Shown here: piece after piece, positions 8,757 to 20,181 of the stretch | Position numbering within the stretch: the stretch's first letter is position 1 | Layout of the letters: each line of letters begins with the position of its first letter | DNA from: Hyphomicrobiales bacterium | GTDB lineage: Bacteria > Pseudomonadota > Alphaproteobacteria > Rhizobiales > Rhizobiaceae | Length of the DNA: 64,000 bases | Direction of reading: 5' to 3' | NCBI GenBank assembly: GCA_900469475.1 | Contig: UBXG01000019.1 | Span: forward strand, 124,001-188,000 | Notes under the pieces: model-generated | What the model was told of the DNA's origin: nothing | Seen by the model: only the letters and a program-made list of their open reading frames with translations | Database searches by the model: none | Translations under genes and position numbers: made by a program

Positions 8757-9215
8757 ATGGGAATGTCTGTTGGAGGCAGTGGTGGCGGTGGCCGCCGTGG
8801 TAGTCGTCGTGGCGGAGGCCGTGGTGGCCCGATTTCCGAGATTAACGTGACGCCGCTGGTCGACGTCATGCTCGTGCTCTTGATCATCTTCATGGTGGCG
8901 GCGCCGATGATGACGTCGGGCGTGCCGATCGACCTGCCGCAGACGCAGGCCGGCGCACTGAACGCCCAGACTCAACCGATTACGATCTCGATCAAGGCCG
9001 ATGGCCAGGTCTTCCTGCAGGAGACGCAGATTAACGTGACCGAGATCGCCGACAAGCTGAAGGCGATCGCGACGACCGGCTATAACGAGCGCATTTTCGT
9101 GCGTGGCGACGGCAAGGCGCCTTACGGCGTCATCGCCGACGTCATGTCTCGCATTCAGGAAGCCGGTTACAAGAACATCGGCCTGGTTACGCAGCAGCAG
9201 ACAACGGATCACTGA
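8757..9215 (+). CDS. tolR: Tol-Pal system protein TolR
   Basis: ExbD/TolR family, 152 residues. A glycine- and arginine-rich cytoplasmic head (residues 5-25) precedes EINVTPLVDVMLVLLIIFMV, where the aspartate in PLVD is the proton-carrying residue of the single transmembrane helix. The periplasmic domain follows. The Gly/Arg-rich head is longer than in enterobacteria but common in rhizobia. tolA begins 9 bp after the stop. Confidence 0.95.
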   Translation: MGMSVGGSGGGGRRGSRRGGGRGGPISEINVTPLVDVMLVLLIIFMVAAPMMTSGVPIDLPQTQAGALNAQTQPITISIKADGQVFLQETQINVTEIADKLKAIATTGYNERIFVRGDGKAPYGVIADVMSRIQEAGYKNIGLVTQQQTTDH

Positions 9216-9224
9216 CGAACCGAC

Positions 9225-10475
9225 ATGAAGCGCAGTCTCGCTACATCTGCTGTCATTCACATCCTGGTGCTGATCGGCGCCATGGTGTCGCTGAGTGCGC
9301 CGGCGCCGCTTGAGACGCCGGAAAGCACGGCAATGGATGTCGACATCGTGACGGCGGATCAGCTGCAGCAGGGTGAGAAGAAGGCGCCGGTGACGGATCA
9401 CGTCTCGCGCAAGCAGACGACGAAGCAGGATCAGGTCGCCAACGCCCAGAATGTCGGCGAGAACAAGGTCGATATCAAGAACCCGGTCGTGCCGACGCAG
9501 CGGCCGGAGAGCGAGACTGCGGCTCTCGCGCCGAAGAAGGTGGAGACGCCTGTCCCGCAGGACGATCCGAGGCCGAACGACGTCAAGACGATCGAGCAGA
9601 AGGAAACGGAGGCCGCGCCGAAGGAAGTGGCCGCCATTCCGCAGCAGAAGCCGGATGTGACGCCAACACCAAAGCCGGATGTCACTCCGCCGACGCCGAA
9701 GGCCGATGCAACGCCGACCCCGCCGACGCCACAGCCGACCGAGCAGGCTGAAATCCAGCTGCCGAACAATGCTCCGTTGCCCAATGTAAAGCCGCAGCCG
9801 ACGCCACCGAAGGCTTTGGATTCGAAGCCAGAGACCACGCCCCCGACGAAGCCGGACCCCAAAGTGGCCAGCGCCAAGCCAACGGACAAGACCGCAACCC
9901 AGACCATCAGTAAGGAAAAGTCCGCTGACGACGGCAAAAAGGACGCGGATAAGAAGCGCGAGTCCGCCAAGGGACCTAAGCAGAGCCAGAGCGATTTCAA
10001 TGAAGATCAAATTTCGGCAATGTTGAACAATACATCGTCGAAGGGCGGTGCTGCGCGGTCGTCCAAGCAAGCTTCCGCCGGTGCGGATACGCAGGTTGCT
10101 TCACGTGGCGGGATGAAATCGCTCGGCGGTGGCAAGCTCAGCCAGAGCCAGAAGGACGGTTTGCGCGATCTTATTGGTAAGAACTGGAATGTTGTCCCCG
10201 GCATGGAAGGGGCAAGCGATGTCACGATCAAGGTTCACGTTCGACTCGACAAGTCAGGCGAGATTGTCGGCACACCGGAAGTTTCCGTCAGTGGCGGCCC
10301 GGCTACGACGCAGCAAGCGCTAAGGGGTGCCGCCGAGCGTGCGGTACTGAAAAGCCGTGCCGATCTGCAAAAGGAAGTGAACGCCGGGGGATTGTTGCCG
10401 CCGGACAAATATGATGGAGCGGACGGCTGGAACGAGTTGGTGCTCAACTTCGATCCGAGAGACTTGGGGCTGTGA
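9225..10475 (+). CDS. tolA: Tol-Pal system protein TolA
   Basis: 416 residues: a short cytoplasmic start and transmembrane helix (SAVIHILVLIGAMVSLS, residues 7-23), then a long periplasmic linker rich in Pro, Lys, Thr and Glu (about residues 60-260), then a TonB/TolA-like C-terminal domain from about residue 305 (LSQSQKDGLRDLIGKNWNVV). TolA links the TolQR motor to outer-membrane Pal and TolB. Its stop overlaps the next gene start (TGATG), a small TolA-C paralogue. Confidence 0.93.
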   Translation: MKRSLATSAVIHILVLIGAMVSLSAPAPLETPESTAMDVDIVTADQLQQGEKKAPVTDHVSRKQTTKQDQVANAQNVGENKVDIKNPVVPTQRPESETAALAPKKVETPVPQDDPRPNDVKTIEQKETEAAPKEVAAIPQQKPDVTPTPKPDVTPPTPKADATPTPPTPQPTEQAEIQLPNNAPLPNVKPQPTPPKALDSKPETTPPTKPDPKVASAKPTDKTATQTISKEKSADDGKKDADKKRESAKGPKQSQSDFNEDQISAMLNNTSSKGGAARSSKQASAGADTQVASRGGMKSLGGGKLSQSQKDGLRDLIGKNWNVVPGMEGASDVTIKVHVRLDKSGEIVGTPEVSVSGGPATTQQALRGAAERAVLKSRADLQKEVNAGGLLPPDKYDGADGWNELVLNFDPRDLGL

Positions 10476-10906
10476 TGCGGGAATTGCAGTCTATGACAAA
10501 TCACTGTCCGCACATTGGCCTCAGCCTGCTTATGGCCTTGGGGATGATGCTGACGGCTCCCGAGGTGACGCACGCGTCGGATGCCACTGCCCCTGCCGCC
10601 GTGCAACCGCATGAAAATTCGGCTGCGAACAGCCTGCGCGAGGACGTCGCGAAAAACTGGAATTTCCCTCCCGGCCTAGCGGGATCGAAGCATGTTCGCG
10701 TCCGGGTGCATCTCAAGCTCAACCGAAGCGGAGAGATTGTGGGGAAACCGAAGGTTACCGTGACCGGCGGCCCCAAGGGAACAAAGCAGGCCATGGCCGC
10801 CGCGGCAATGCGAGCTGTGCTTCGGGCTGCCCCGTTCAAGAACCTGCCAATAGATCAATATGACACCTGGAAAGAAGTTAGCCTTAACTTCGCACCGGCT
10901 CTGTGA
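10475..10906 (+). CDS. TolA C-terminal-domain paralogue, secreted
   Basis: 143 residues: a signal-peptide-like hydrophobic stretch (LSLLMALGMMLTAPEVTHAS, about residues 15-34) followed only by a TolA-C/TonB-C-like domain. It aligns clearly with the end of the neighbouring TolA: KNWNFPPG versus KNWNVVPG, LNRSGEIVGKPKVTVTGGP versus LDKSGEIVGTPEVSVSGGP, and VSLNFAP versus LVLNFDP. It therefore looks like a partial duplication that lost the motor-binding helix and linker. The start is ATG 10475 (sharing the A of the tolA stop) or GTG 10472. Confidence 0.75.
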   Translation: MRELQSMTNHCPHIGLSLLMALGMMLTAPEVTHASDATAPAAVQPHENSAANSLREDVAKNWNFPPGLAGSKHVRVRVHLKLNRSGEIVGKPKVTVTGGPKGTKQAMAAAAMRAVLRAAPFKNLPIDQYDTWKEVSLNFAPAL

Positions 10907-10934
10907 CGAATTAATGCTGAAAGGCTTGGCACAT

Positions 10935-12239
10935 ATGATCAGAAAATCCTTCGTCCGCCTCCTGGTGGTGCTAGCGGGCCTGATGGCTGTGGCATCCACT
11001 CCGGCCTATGCCGTGGTCGAGCTCAATATCAATAAGGGCAACGTCCAGCCCATGCCGATCGCTATCACCGACCTTCTGTCGAATGATACGCTCGGCCCGC
11101 AGATCTCGAGCGTCATCGCCGCCGATCTGCAGCGCTCCGGACTGTTCGCTCCGATCAACAAGCAGGCCTTCATCGAGAAGATCACCAATCCGGATTCGAC
11201 CCCGCGCTTCCAGGACTGGACCTCGATCAATGCGCAGGCCCTGGTGACCGGCCGCGTGACGCAGGAAGGCGGCCGCCTTCGTGCCGAATTCCGCCTCTGG
11301 GATACGTTCGGCAACAGCCAGATGATCGGTCAGCAGTTCTTTGCCCAGCCGGATAACTGGCGCCGTGTCGCGCACATCATCGCCGATGCGATCTATCAGA
11401 AGATCACTGGCGAAAAGGGCTATTTCGATACCCGCGTCGTGTTCGTCGCCGAAAGTGGCCCGAAGACGGCCCGCAAGACTCAGCTCGGCATTATGGACCA
11501 GGACGGCGCCAACGCGCGCATGCTGACCGACGGCAGCGACCTGGTATTGACGCCGCGCTTCTCGCCTAATCGCCAGGAAGTGACCTACATGTCCTTCGCC
11601 AACCAACAGCCGCGCGTCTATCTGCTGCAGCTGCAGACGGGCCAGCGCGAACTGGTCGGCAACTTTCCGGGCATGACCTTCTCGCCGCGCTTCTCGCCGG
11701 ACGGGCAGCGCGTCATCATGAGTCTTCAGCAGGAAGGCAATGCCAATATCTACACGATGGATCTGCGCTCGCGCACCACGACCCGTCTGACGTCTACGGC
11801 CGCGATCGATACCTCGCCATCCTATTCACCCGATGGCACGCAGGTTGCCTTCGAAAGCGACCGTGGTGGACAGCCGCAGATCTATGTCATGAATGCCGAC
11901 GGCTCCAACCAGCGCCGCATCTCCTTCGGTAATGGCTCCTACTCCACGCCGGTCTGGTCGCCGCGTGGCGATCTGATCGCCTTCACCAAACGGGCCGGCG
12001 GCAACTTTTCCATCGGCGTCATGAAGCCGGACGGTTCCGGCGAGCGAATCCTGACCTCAGGCTCCTACAGCGAAGGACCAACCTGGGCGCCGAACGGCCG
12101 CGTCATCATGTTCTTCCGCGCGCCGTCGGGTGCGAGCGGACCGCAAATTTATTCGATCGATCTGACCGGTTATAACGAGCAGAAGATCCCGACCCCTGGC
12201 TTCGCTTCCGACCCGGCATGGTCGCCGCTGCTCGAGTAG
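10935..12239 (+). CDS. tolB: Tol-Pal system beta-propeller TolB
   Basis: Periplasmic TolB, about 434 residues. The signal peptide MIRKSFVRLLVVLAGLMAVA... ends near TPAYA. The N-terminal domain (ELNINKGNVQPMPIAITDLL) precedes a six-bladed propeller of repeated (F/Y)SPDG blocks: SPNRQEVTYMS, SPDGQRVIMS, SPDGTQVAFESDRGG and SPRGDLIAFTKR. I chose ATG 10935 because it gives a clean signal peptide; ATG 10914 is also possible. The gap to the TolA-C paralogue is only 28 bp. Confidence 0.93.
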   Translation: MIRKSFVRLLVVLAGLMAVASTPAYAVVELNINKGNVQPMPIAITDLLSNDTLGPQISSVIAADLQRSGLFAPINKQAFIEKITNPDSTPRFQDWTSINAQALVTGRVTQEGGRLRAEFRLWDTFGNSQMIGQQFFAQPDNWRRVAHIIADAIYQKITGEKGYFDTRVVFVAESGPKTARKTQLGIMDQDGANARMLTDGSDLVLTPRFSPNRQEVTYMSFANQQPRVYLLQLQTGQRELVGNFPGMTFSPRFSPDGQRVIMSLQQEGNANIYTMDLRSRTTTRLTSTAAIDTSPSYSPDGTQVAFESDRGGQPQIYVMNADGSNQRRISFGNGSYSTPVWSPRGDLIAFTKRAGGNFSIGVMKPDGSGERILTSGSYSEGPTWAPNGRVIMFFRAPSGASGPQIYSIDLTGYNEQKIPTPGFASDPAWSPLLE

Positions 12240-12392
12240 CGGGAAGGGCCGCCACGTTATCGCCGCAAAGTCCTGTGAGTGGACCGTTTGGCGACAATTT
12301 TAGGACATCATTAACCATACTTGTTGGAATCCGATTAACCGAACCCGGTTACAGTCTGGCAACCCTGATAGAGACTTAAGGAGAGACCGGCC

Positions 12393-12926
12393 ATGAGCCG
12401 CACCGCAACCCAGGCCGTTGGCCATATGCAGAACCTCGCCCGCAACCCGATCATGATCGCGCTTTTCGTTGGCCTTTCTCTGGCCGGCTGCGCTTCCAAG
12501 AAGGGTCTGCCGAACGATGCCAACGGTCTTGGCCTGAACGGTGCCGGCAATGCCACTCCGGGCTCGCCGCAGGACTTCACGGTCAATGTCGGCGACCGCA
12601 TCTTCTTCGTTGTCGACAGCTCCTCCATCAGCTCCGAAGCAGCACAGACGCTCGATCGTCAGGCTCAGTGGCTCGCCCGCTATCCGAACTATTCCATCAC
12701 GGTCGAAGGCCATGCTGACGAGACCGGTACCCGCGAGTACAACCTTGCTCTCGGCGCGCGCCGCGCTGCCGCTGCGAAAAGCTATCTCGCTTCGCGTGGT
12801 GTCCCGGCGAACCGCATGAAGACGATTTCGTATGGCAAGGAGCGCCCGGTCGCTACCTGCGACAACGAGTCCTGCTGGTCGCAGAACCGCCGCGCGGTCA
12901 CCGTGCTCAACGGCGCCGGCTCCTGA
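12393..12926 (+). CDS. pal: Peptidoglycan-associated lipoprotein Pal
   Basis: 177 residues with a lipobox LSLAGC (cysteine about residue 33), placing it in the outer membrane as a lipoprotein. The OmpA-like domain shows ITVEGHADETGTREYNLALG and SYGKERPVATCDNESCWSQN, which hold the diaminopimelate-binding Asp and Arg of this family. Two cysteines in the last block may form a disulfide. The transcript ends at a strong terminator (12951-12981). Confidence 0.95.
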   Translation: MSRTATQAVGHMQNLARNPIMIALFVGLSLAGCASKKGLPNDANGLGLNGAGNATPGSPQDFTVNVGDRIFFVVDSSSISSEAAQTLDRQAQWLARYPNYSITVEGHADETGTREYNLALGARRAAAAKSYLASRGVPANRMKTISYGKERPVATCDNESCWSQNRRAVTVLNGAGS

Positions 12927-12950
12927 TCGTCAAAGACCAATCGAAATGCA

Positions 12951-12981
12951 AAAGGCGGCCTCGTGCCGCCTTTACTTTTTT
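12951..12981 (+). terminator. Rho-independent terminator after pal
   Basis: AAAGGCGGC and GCCGCCTTT pair around a short loop (12951-12973) and are followed by ACTTTTTTG. It separates pal from cpoB. Confidence 0.8.
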
Positions 12982-13082
12982 GACCACACTTTGGCCGAAC
13001 TCCGTTGCTTTTTGAGAGCAATTGTAAAAATCTCCTGTTCGAGCCCTCCGGCCCGAAGAATCAATAGGACAGGACGATCCAT

Positions 13083-14099
13083 ATGAGAAAACTTGTCGTG
13101 GCGAGCATGCTTTGTCTCGCTGCCATCGTGGGTAGCGAGCGCGATGCTTCTGCCTTGTCGTTGTTTGGAATGCATCTCGGCGGCCGCGATGCCCCCGCGC
13201 AGGCAGCTCCCGGCAATGCAAATCAAAGACAAGCGCAATACCGCCAAGCACCTGTCATCAACGTTCAAAACAGCGATGCCGAAATGCGCCTTCAGCAGCT
13301 CGAAGACCAGATGCGCCAGCTGAACGGCCGCGTCGAGGAGATGAGCTACCAGCTTCTCCAGATGCAGGAGCAGATCCGCAAGGCACAGGAGGACAACGAA
13401 TTCCGCTTCCAGCAGCTGGAAAAGCGCGGCGGCGGTGGCAGCGCGCCCGCATCGGGCGGCACGATGAAGAAGAGCGAGGCCGATGTCCCCGCGCAGAGCG
13501 GCGGTAAGCAGGACGATATTGCCGGCGTTATCAGCAACTCGCAGAATGGCAGCACCACCGGTGCACGCGGCGCCGGCGCTGGCAAGCCGCCGAGCGAGCT
13601 TGGCTCTATCCAGTTCGACCAGGGCGGCGACCAGATCGGCTCCTCGATTACAGGGGCCAACAACGGTTCGGGTGCGCCGCCAAGTGCTGGCTCCGGCTCG
13701 CAGACGGCATCGCTCGGCAGCGAGAACGATCAATACAAGGCTGCCTACGGCCATGTCCTGTCCGGCGACTATAGCGTCGCCGAACAGGAATTCCGCCAAT
13801 ATCTCGACAGTTATCCCAGCAGCTCGCGGGCCGCGGATGCGAATTTCTGGCTCGGCGAAGCGCTTTATTCGCAGGGCAAGTACAATGATGCTGCCAAGAC
13901 TTTCCTGAATGCTCATCAGAAATATAGCACTTCGGAAAAGGCGCCCGAAATGCTCCTGAAGCTCGGTATGTCCCTGGCCGCTCTCGACAACAAGGATACC
14001 GCCTGCGCCACGCTTCGCGAGGTCACCAAGCGTTACCCGAAGGCCTCCAAGGCTGTGACCGGCAAGGTTGCCAGCGAACAGAAGCGGCTTGCCTGCTGA
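13083..14099 (+). CDS. cpoB: Cell division coordinator CpoB/YbgF
   Basis: Periplasmic protein of 338 residues that coordinates Tol-Pal with septal peptidoglycan synthesis in E. coli. It has a signal peptide (residues 1-22), a coiled-coil segment (about 60-115, MRLQQLEDQMRQLNGRVEEM), a Gly/Ser-rich linker (about 115-210) and C-terminal TPR-like repeats (YKAAYGHVLSGDYSVAEQEF, NFWLGEALYSQGKYNDAAKT). The linker is long and low in complexity. tilS starts 5 bp after the stop. Confidence 0.9.
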   Translation: MRKLVVASMLCLAAIVGSERDASALSLFGMHLGGRDAPAQAAPGNANQRQAQYRQAPVINVQNSDAEMRLQQLEDQMRQLNGRVEEMSYQLLQMQEQIRKAQEDNEFRFQQLEKRGGGGSAPASGGTMKKSEADVPAQSGGKQDDIAGVISNSQNGSTTGARGAGAGKPPSELGSIQFDQGGDQIGSSITGANNGSGAPPSAGSGSQTASLGSENDQYKAAYGHVLSGDYSVAEQEFRQYLDSYPSSSRAADANFWLGEALYSQGKYNDAAKTFLNAHQKYSTSEKAPEMLLKLGMSLAALDNKDTACATLREVTKRYPKASKAVTGKVASEQKRLAC

Positions 14100-14104
14100 C
14101 CGCC

Positions 14105-15430
14105 ATGTCCATTGATGCTGTGACCGGCGATGCCACAGCCACTACGCCTGAAGCCGCAACCAGCGAATTTCTGCATTCTCTCTCGAAGCCTGCTCATATT
14201 CTCGTCGCCGTTTCGGGCGGCAGCGATTCCACCGGGCTTCTGATTGCCCTTGCCGAGCGGCTGAAATCCCATCCTCACGACGATATTACCCTTACCGCAG
14301 CAACGATCGACCATGGATTGCGCACCGCATCAGCGGGCGAAGCGCGAGAAGTCGCGGCCCTCTGCGCCTCGCGCGGTATTTCCCATTTTATCCGTCGCTG
14401 GGAGGGGGAAAAGCCCGGAACCGGCATCATGGCTGCAGCACGTGAAGCGCGTTATGCGCTGCTTGCGGAGCTCGCCTCCGAGATTTCGGCCGATGCGATC
14501 GTAACCGCCCACACGTGGGACGATCAGCGCGAGACGATTGCCATGCGCGGCGCGCGGCGGGGGCAGGGCGGTTATGGCACGGGCATCGCCGATGCGGTTC
14601 TGTTCGATCGGCGTATCTGGATTCTCAGGCCGTTTCTCGCCTGCCGGCGGGCTGAAATCAGGACCTATCTCGAGACGCGCGATGTATCCTGGCTCGACGA
14701 CCCCAGCAACGAGGATGTGCGGTACGAGCGCGTACGCACCCGCATGGACCTTGCAAGGGAGCCGGTGGTCGAAATGCCGACTGATGGTGGCGCCGATCGC
14801 GCCGCACTTTCCGAGCGGGCTGCAGGGTGGCTGGACGAGCATGTCGCAATCCATGCGGGTGCGCTCTGCGCCGTCGCGCGGCCCGGTCTTTCCGCTGATG
14901 CAGCGGTCGTTGCCTATGCCCTGTCTTATCTTGCCGCCATCTTCGGTGGCAGTTCCTATCCGCCGGGGCGTAAGCAAATGGAGCGTGTTCTCGAATTTGT
15001 GAACGGTGCGAACCTTGGTCGGCGTACGGCGGGAGGGGTGATCTTCGACCTGCGTCGCAATGCGCTTTATCTTATGCGGGAGAGCCGCAATATCGCTCCG
15101 GTTTCGGTCCTGCCTGGTGAAAAAGTCAATTGGGATGGCCGCTTTGAAATAGAGAATTTCGGCCCGACCGCAGTCCGCGTCAGCGCTCCGGGGGCGGGAA
15201 ATGCGACGATTTTTCCAGCAAATCTGCCGAGAGGCGTGGTGAAACGCGCTCAGGCGGCGATGCCGTCGATCGTCGCGGAAGGAGGGGACAAGGCGGCGAG
15301 CGTCGCGCTTCTACCCCGTCTCGCGCCCTTCGACCGCTTTTTGACACGATTTGATCTCACATTTGCCAACAGCCTCTCGGTCGCTTTCGGGCGTGAAGCC
15401 TATAGGCGGCTGCCGATTTCGGCCCTATAG
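14105..15430 (+). CDS. tilS: tRNA(Ile)-lysidine synthase TilS
   Basis: TilS makes lysidine at C34 of the CAU-anticodon tRNA-Ile so that it reads AUA. The PP-loop SGGSDSTGL lies at about residues 38-46, followed by ATIDHGLR and VTAHTWDDQRET. The 441-residue length includes a C-terminal domain weakly conserved in this group. It sits between cpoB and ftsH, the usual alphaproteobacterial order. Confidence 0.92.
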   Translation: MSIDAVTGDATATTPEAATSEFLHSLSKPAHILVAVSGGSDSTGLLIALAERLKSHPHDDITLTAATIDHGLRTASAGEAREVAALCASRGISHFIRRWEGEKPGTGIMAAAREARYALLAELASEISADAIVTAHTWDDQRETIAMRGARRGQGGYGTGIADAVLFDRRIWILRPFLACRRAEIRTYLETRDVSWLDDPSNEDVRYERVRTRMDLAREPVVEMPTDGGADRAALSERAAGWLDEHVAIHAGALCAVARPGLSADAAVVAYALSYLAAIFGGSSYPPGRKQMERVLEFVNGANLGRRTAGGVIFDLRRNALYLMRESRNIAPVSVLPGEKVNWDGRFEIENFGPTAVRVSAPGAGNATIFPANLPRGVVKRAQAAMPSIVAEGGDKAASVALLPRLAPFDRFLTRFDLTFANSLSVAFGREAYRRLPISAL

Positions 15431-15545
15431 ACGGAAAAAACATGCGGCGATGCGGTTTGCCTTGGCAAGGGCTTGGCGCAACCCTATGTTAGGGATCAAG
15501 TAATACCGCCGCTTGACGGCGGGAGTTTCAGTGCTGGGGAGTTCG

Positions 15546-17489
<1,944 letters not shown>

Positions 17490-17517
17490 GGCGTGAGAGG
17501 TTCAAACCTCGAAATTG

Positions 17518-17553
17518 AAAGGCCAGCCCATGAAAATGCGGCTGGCCTTTTTG
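17518..17553 (+). terminator. Rho-independent terminator after ftsH
   Basis: AAAGGCCAGCC pairs with GGCTGGCCTTT (17518-17550) and is followed by TTT. The rest of 17490-17857 before glmM holds no other feature I can support. Confidence 0.85.
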
Positions 17554-17857
17554 CTGAAAGGTCCAGGGGGAGGCAATGGGCCGAGCTGCAGACCCTTTGC
17601 ATATTGCCACATCAGTCTGAAATAACGGAGACGCGGCAGGCTGTGGATCGGACCATGTCCGTCACGATGTGATGCAGTTTTTTAGTGCTTATTAATGGTA
17701 ACGCGGTGTAATAGGCGTTCTCGGTAATTTAAGTGCCGAATTTTACAATCTATGGCATGAGCCAGAAGCATCGATGTTTGCAGTGCCGCGGGTTTCCAAG
17801 CGGCGATATCGATGCCGCCGTATTCCTCGCGAGGACGCGGCAACGACAGGAGTGCAT

Positions 17858-19210
17858 ATGAAACGCCGTTATTTCGGAACTGACGGAATTCGCGGTCAAT
17901 CCAACATCTATCCGATGACGCCAGATCTTGCCATGCGCGTGGGTATCGCTGCCGGCACGATCTTCCATCGAGGCAGCCATCGCCATCGGGTCGTCATCGG
18001 CAAGGATACGCGCCTTTCGGGCTATATGCTGGAAAATGCCATAGTAGCAGGCTTTACCGCAGCCGGCGTCGATGCCTTCGTTCTCGGACCTATCCCGACG
18101 CCAGCAGTCGCGATGCTGACGCGCTCGCTGCGCGCCGATATCGGCGTCATGATCTCGGCTTCGCACAATCCCTATCAGGATAATGGCATCAAGCTTTTCG
18201 GCCCTGATGGCTATAAGCTCTCCGACGATCTCGAAATGAAGATCGAGGACATGCTCGACAAGGACATGTCGGAGCATCTGGCCAAGTCGGAGAATATTGG
18301 CCGCGCCAAGCGTATCGACGGTGTCCACGATCGCTACATCGAGCATGCCAAGCGTACGCTGCCGCGCGATGTGACGCTGCAGGGGCTTCGGATCGCAATC
18401 GATTGCGCTAATGGTGCCGCATACAAGGTTGCCCCGGCCGCCCTTTGGGAACTTGGCGCCGATGTCGTGACCATCGGCAATGAGCCGAATGGCACGAATA
18501 TCAATCTGAATTGCGGCTCCACCAGCCCGGTCGCCCTGCAGAAGAAGGTGGACGAAGTGCGTGCCGATATCGGCATTGCGCTGGATGGCGATGCCGATCG
18601 CGTCATCATTGTCGATGAAACCGGCACGATCATCGATGGCGACCAGCTGATGGCCGTTATTGCCGAAAGCTGGGCGGAGAGTCAGACGTTGCGCGGCAAT
18701 GGCATTGTCGCAACCGTCATGTCCAATCTCGGACTGGAACGGTTCCTCGACGATCGCGGCATGTCGCTTGCGCGCACGGCTGTCGGCGACCGCTATGTCG
18801 TCGAGCATATGCGCCAGCACGATTACAATGTCGGCGGCGAACAGTCGGGCCATATCGTGCTTTCCGACTACGGCACCACGGGCGACGGTCTGGTGGCTGC
18901 GCTGCAGATCCTTGCCGCAGTGAAGCGCACGGGCAAGCCGGTCAGCGAAGTCTGTCGCCGTTTCGAGCCGGTGCCGCAGCTGCTGCGCAATGTCCGTATT
19001 TCCGGCGGCAAGCCGCTGGAGGATATTCATGTGCGCCAGGCGATCGCCGATGCAGAAAGCGAGCTGTCCCGCAACGGCCGGCTGGTGATCCGCCCCTCCG
19101 GCACGGAACCCTTGATCCGCGTCATGGCGGAGGGGGACGATCGCGGCCAGATCGAGCGCATCGTCGGCGGATTGATCGACGTGATCTCGAGCGTGCGTTC
19201 GGCTGCCTGA
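17858..19210 (+). CDS. glmM: Phosphoglucosamine mutase GlmM
   Basis: GlmM interconverts glucosamine-6-phosphate and glucosamine-1-phosphate for UDP-GlcNAc, feeding peptidoglycan and LPS. The 450-residue protein starts MKRRYFGTDGIRG, with the phosphoserine loop ISASHNPYQDNGIK (about residue 100) and the metal loop DGDADRVI (about residue 242). The phosphate-binding RPSGTEPLIRVM is near the end. ATG 17858 has ACAGGAG at 17846-17852; the longer frame to 17774 adds residues not found in GlmM. Confidence 0.96.
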   Translation: MKRRYFGTDGIRGQSNIYPMTPDLAMRVGIAAGTIFHRGSHRHRVVIGKDTRLSGYMLENAIVAGFTAAGVDAFVLGPIPTPAVAMLTRSLRADIGVMISASHNPYQDNGIKLFGPDGYKLSDDLEMKIEDMLDKDMSEHLAKSENIGRAKRIDGVHDRYIEHAKRTLPRDVTLQGLRIAIDCANGAAYKVAPAALWELGADVVTIGNEPNGTNINLNCGSTSPVALQKKVDEVRADIGIALDGDADRVIIVDETGTIIDGDQLMAVIAESWAESQTLRGNGIVATVMSNLGLERFLDDRGMSLARTAVGDRYVVEHMRQHDYNVGGEQSGHIVLSDYGTTGDGLVAALQILAAVKRTGKPVSEVCRRFEPVPQLLRNVRISGGKPLEDIHVRQAIADAESELSRNGRLVIRPSGTEPLIRVMAEGDDRGQIERIVGGLIDVISSVRSAA

Positions 19211-19243
19211 GCAGGCAAACGACGTAATTGCGGATAAAATAGC

Positions 19244-19267
19244 ATGGCCGTCCTATCGGGCGGCCAT
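19244..19267. terminator. Hairpin between convergent glmM and SH3 gene
   Basis: ATGGCCGTCC and GGGCGGCCAT pair around TATC with one G-T wobble. It sits between converging genes and could end transcription both ways, though T-runs are weak. Confidence 0.55.
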
Positions 19268-19297
19268 TATGGTTTCAGTTTCGGATTGACGGCAGTT

Positions 19298-19858
19298 CTA
19301 CTGGAACATTTCTCCGGGATAAGCGCCCCAGAGCTTGTCCTGCCGGATATAACCCTTGGTGGCGTGGTCGCGGACGGAGACGCGGCACCATGTTCCGGTG
19401 CAGGATTGCAGTGAAACCAGTACGCGGGGCTGTAGCTCAGCGATCGTCGTGGCGGTGGGATTCGGATCGGCGCGCAGCGTGGCATTCTTCGCCAGCCAGG
19501 GGGCGATCAGGGCCGTACGCGCTCCGGAAAGCAGGGCGCTGTGCATCCAGCCGGTAACGCCCGTATCGTCACGAACCTGTCGCCAATGGCCGTATTCGTC
19601 GATGATCTCCAGGGGAAGACCCGGCTTCATATAGATCCATTTCGTGGCATAGATCGTCGACGGGCCGACGCGCATGCGCGCCTTTTGGGCGCGAAGGGAA
19701 ACATAGCGCGGGATCGGCAAGCCGGTTTCACGCCCCTTGTTCCATGCGGAGGCTGTGGCGGCGATCGGCTTTACGGGCATCGCGCCTGCCATGACGGCGG
19801 AGCTCAGAAAGATGAGAGCAATGCCCAGGCCGGCCGATATTATGCGATGGTAAGTCAA
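19298..19858 (-). CDS. Secreted bacterial SH3-domain protein
   Basis: 186 residues: a signal peptide (residues 1-24, ending SAVMAGAMP), then an SH3_3-type domain (VSLRAQKARMRVGPSTIYAT, GLPLEIIDEYGHWRQVRDDT, VTGWMHSALLSG), then a second SH3-like repeat (NATLRADPNPTATTIAELQP, GTWCRVSVRD). Such proteins act in the periplasm, often near cell-wall enzymes. No operon partner is apparent. Confidence 0.8.
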   Translation of the reverse strand: MTYHRIISAGLGIALIFLSSAVMAGAMPVKPIAATASAWNKGRETGLPIPRYVSLRAQKARMRVGPSTIYATKWIYMKPGLPLEIIDEYGHWRQVRDDTGVTGWMHSALLSGARTALIAPWLAKNATLRADPNPTATTIAELQPRVLVSLQSCTGTWCRVSVRDHATKGYIRQDKLWGAYPGEMFQ

Positions 19859-20181
19859 TGACTTCCTCCTGAGTTATCTCTCCGGCGACAGCAATGTAAT
19901 GGTTCGATTCTTGCCAAACGGTTTAGGAACTGCCGCCTCTGGCTCCATCCACAGATCCGGTGCTTGAGTTAAAAAAGGAGGTGGACGCCGCTTCTTATCT
20001 CGTTCTCTTCATTCAAGTATCAATTTTTTCTAATATATGAAACAAAGTATAATTCCTAAATAAACACGGTAAATATTCGTAGTTAATCAGGTTTTAACTC
20101 CTTTTCATCATTATTCCCGTCATGTCATTTCAATTGGCAAGCTTTTGCTGTGCCAAGGGCAAGAAATTTGGAGCCAAAGCC
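19859..20181 (+). other. AT-rich intergenic region before the outer-membrane barrel
   Basis: No gene is seen. The part from about 20000 to 20110 is notably AT-rich (runs such as TTTTTTCTAATATATGAAAC) and probably holds the promoter of the outer-membrane gene at 20182; exact boxes are not clear. Confidence 0.4.

Noticed and set aside
8604..10070. 488-codon minus-strand open frame
   Set aside because: Antisense to tolQ, tolR and tolA; the leucine/arginine-rich product arises from the repetitive Pro/Lys/Thr linker of tolA.
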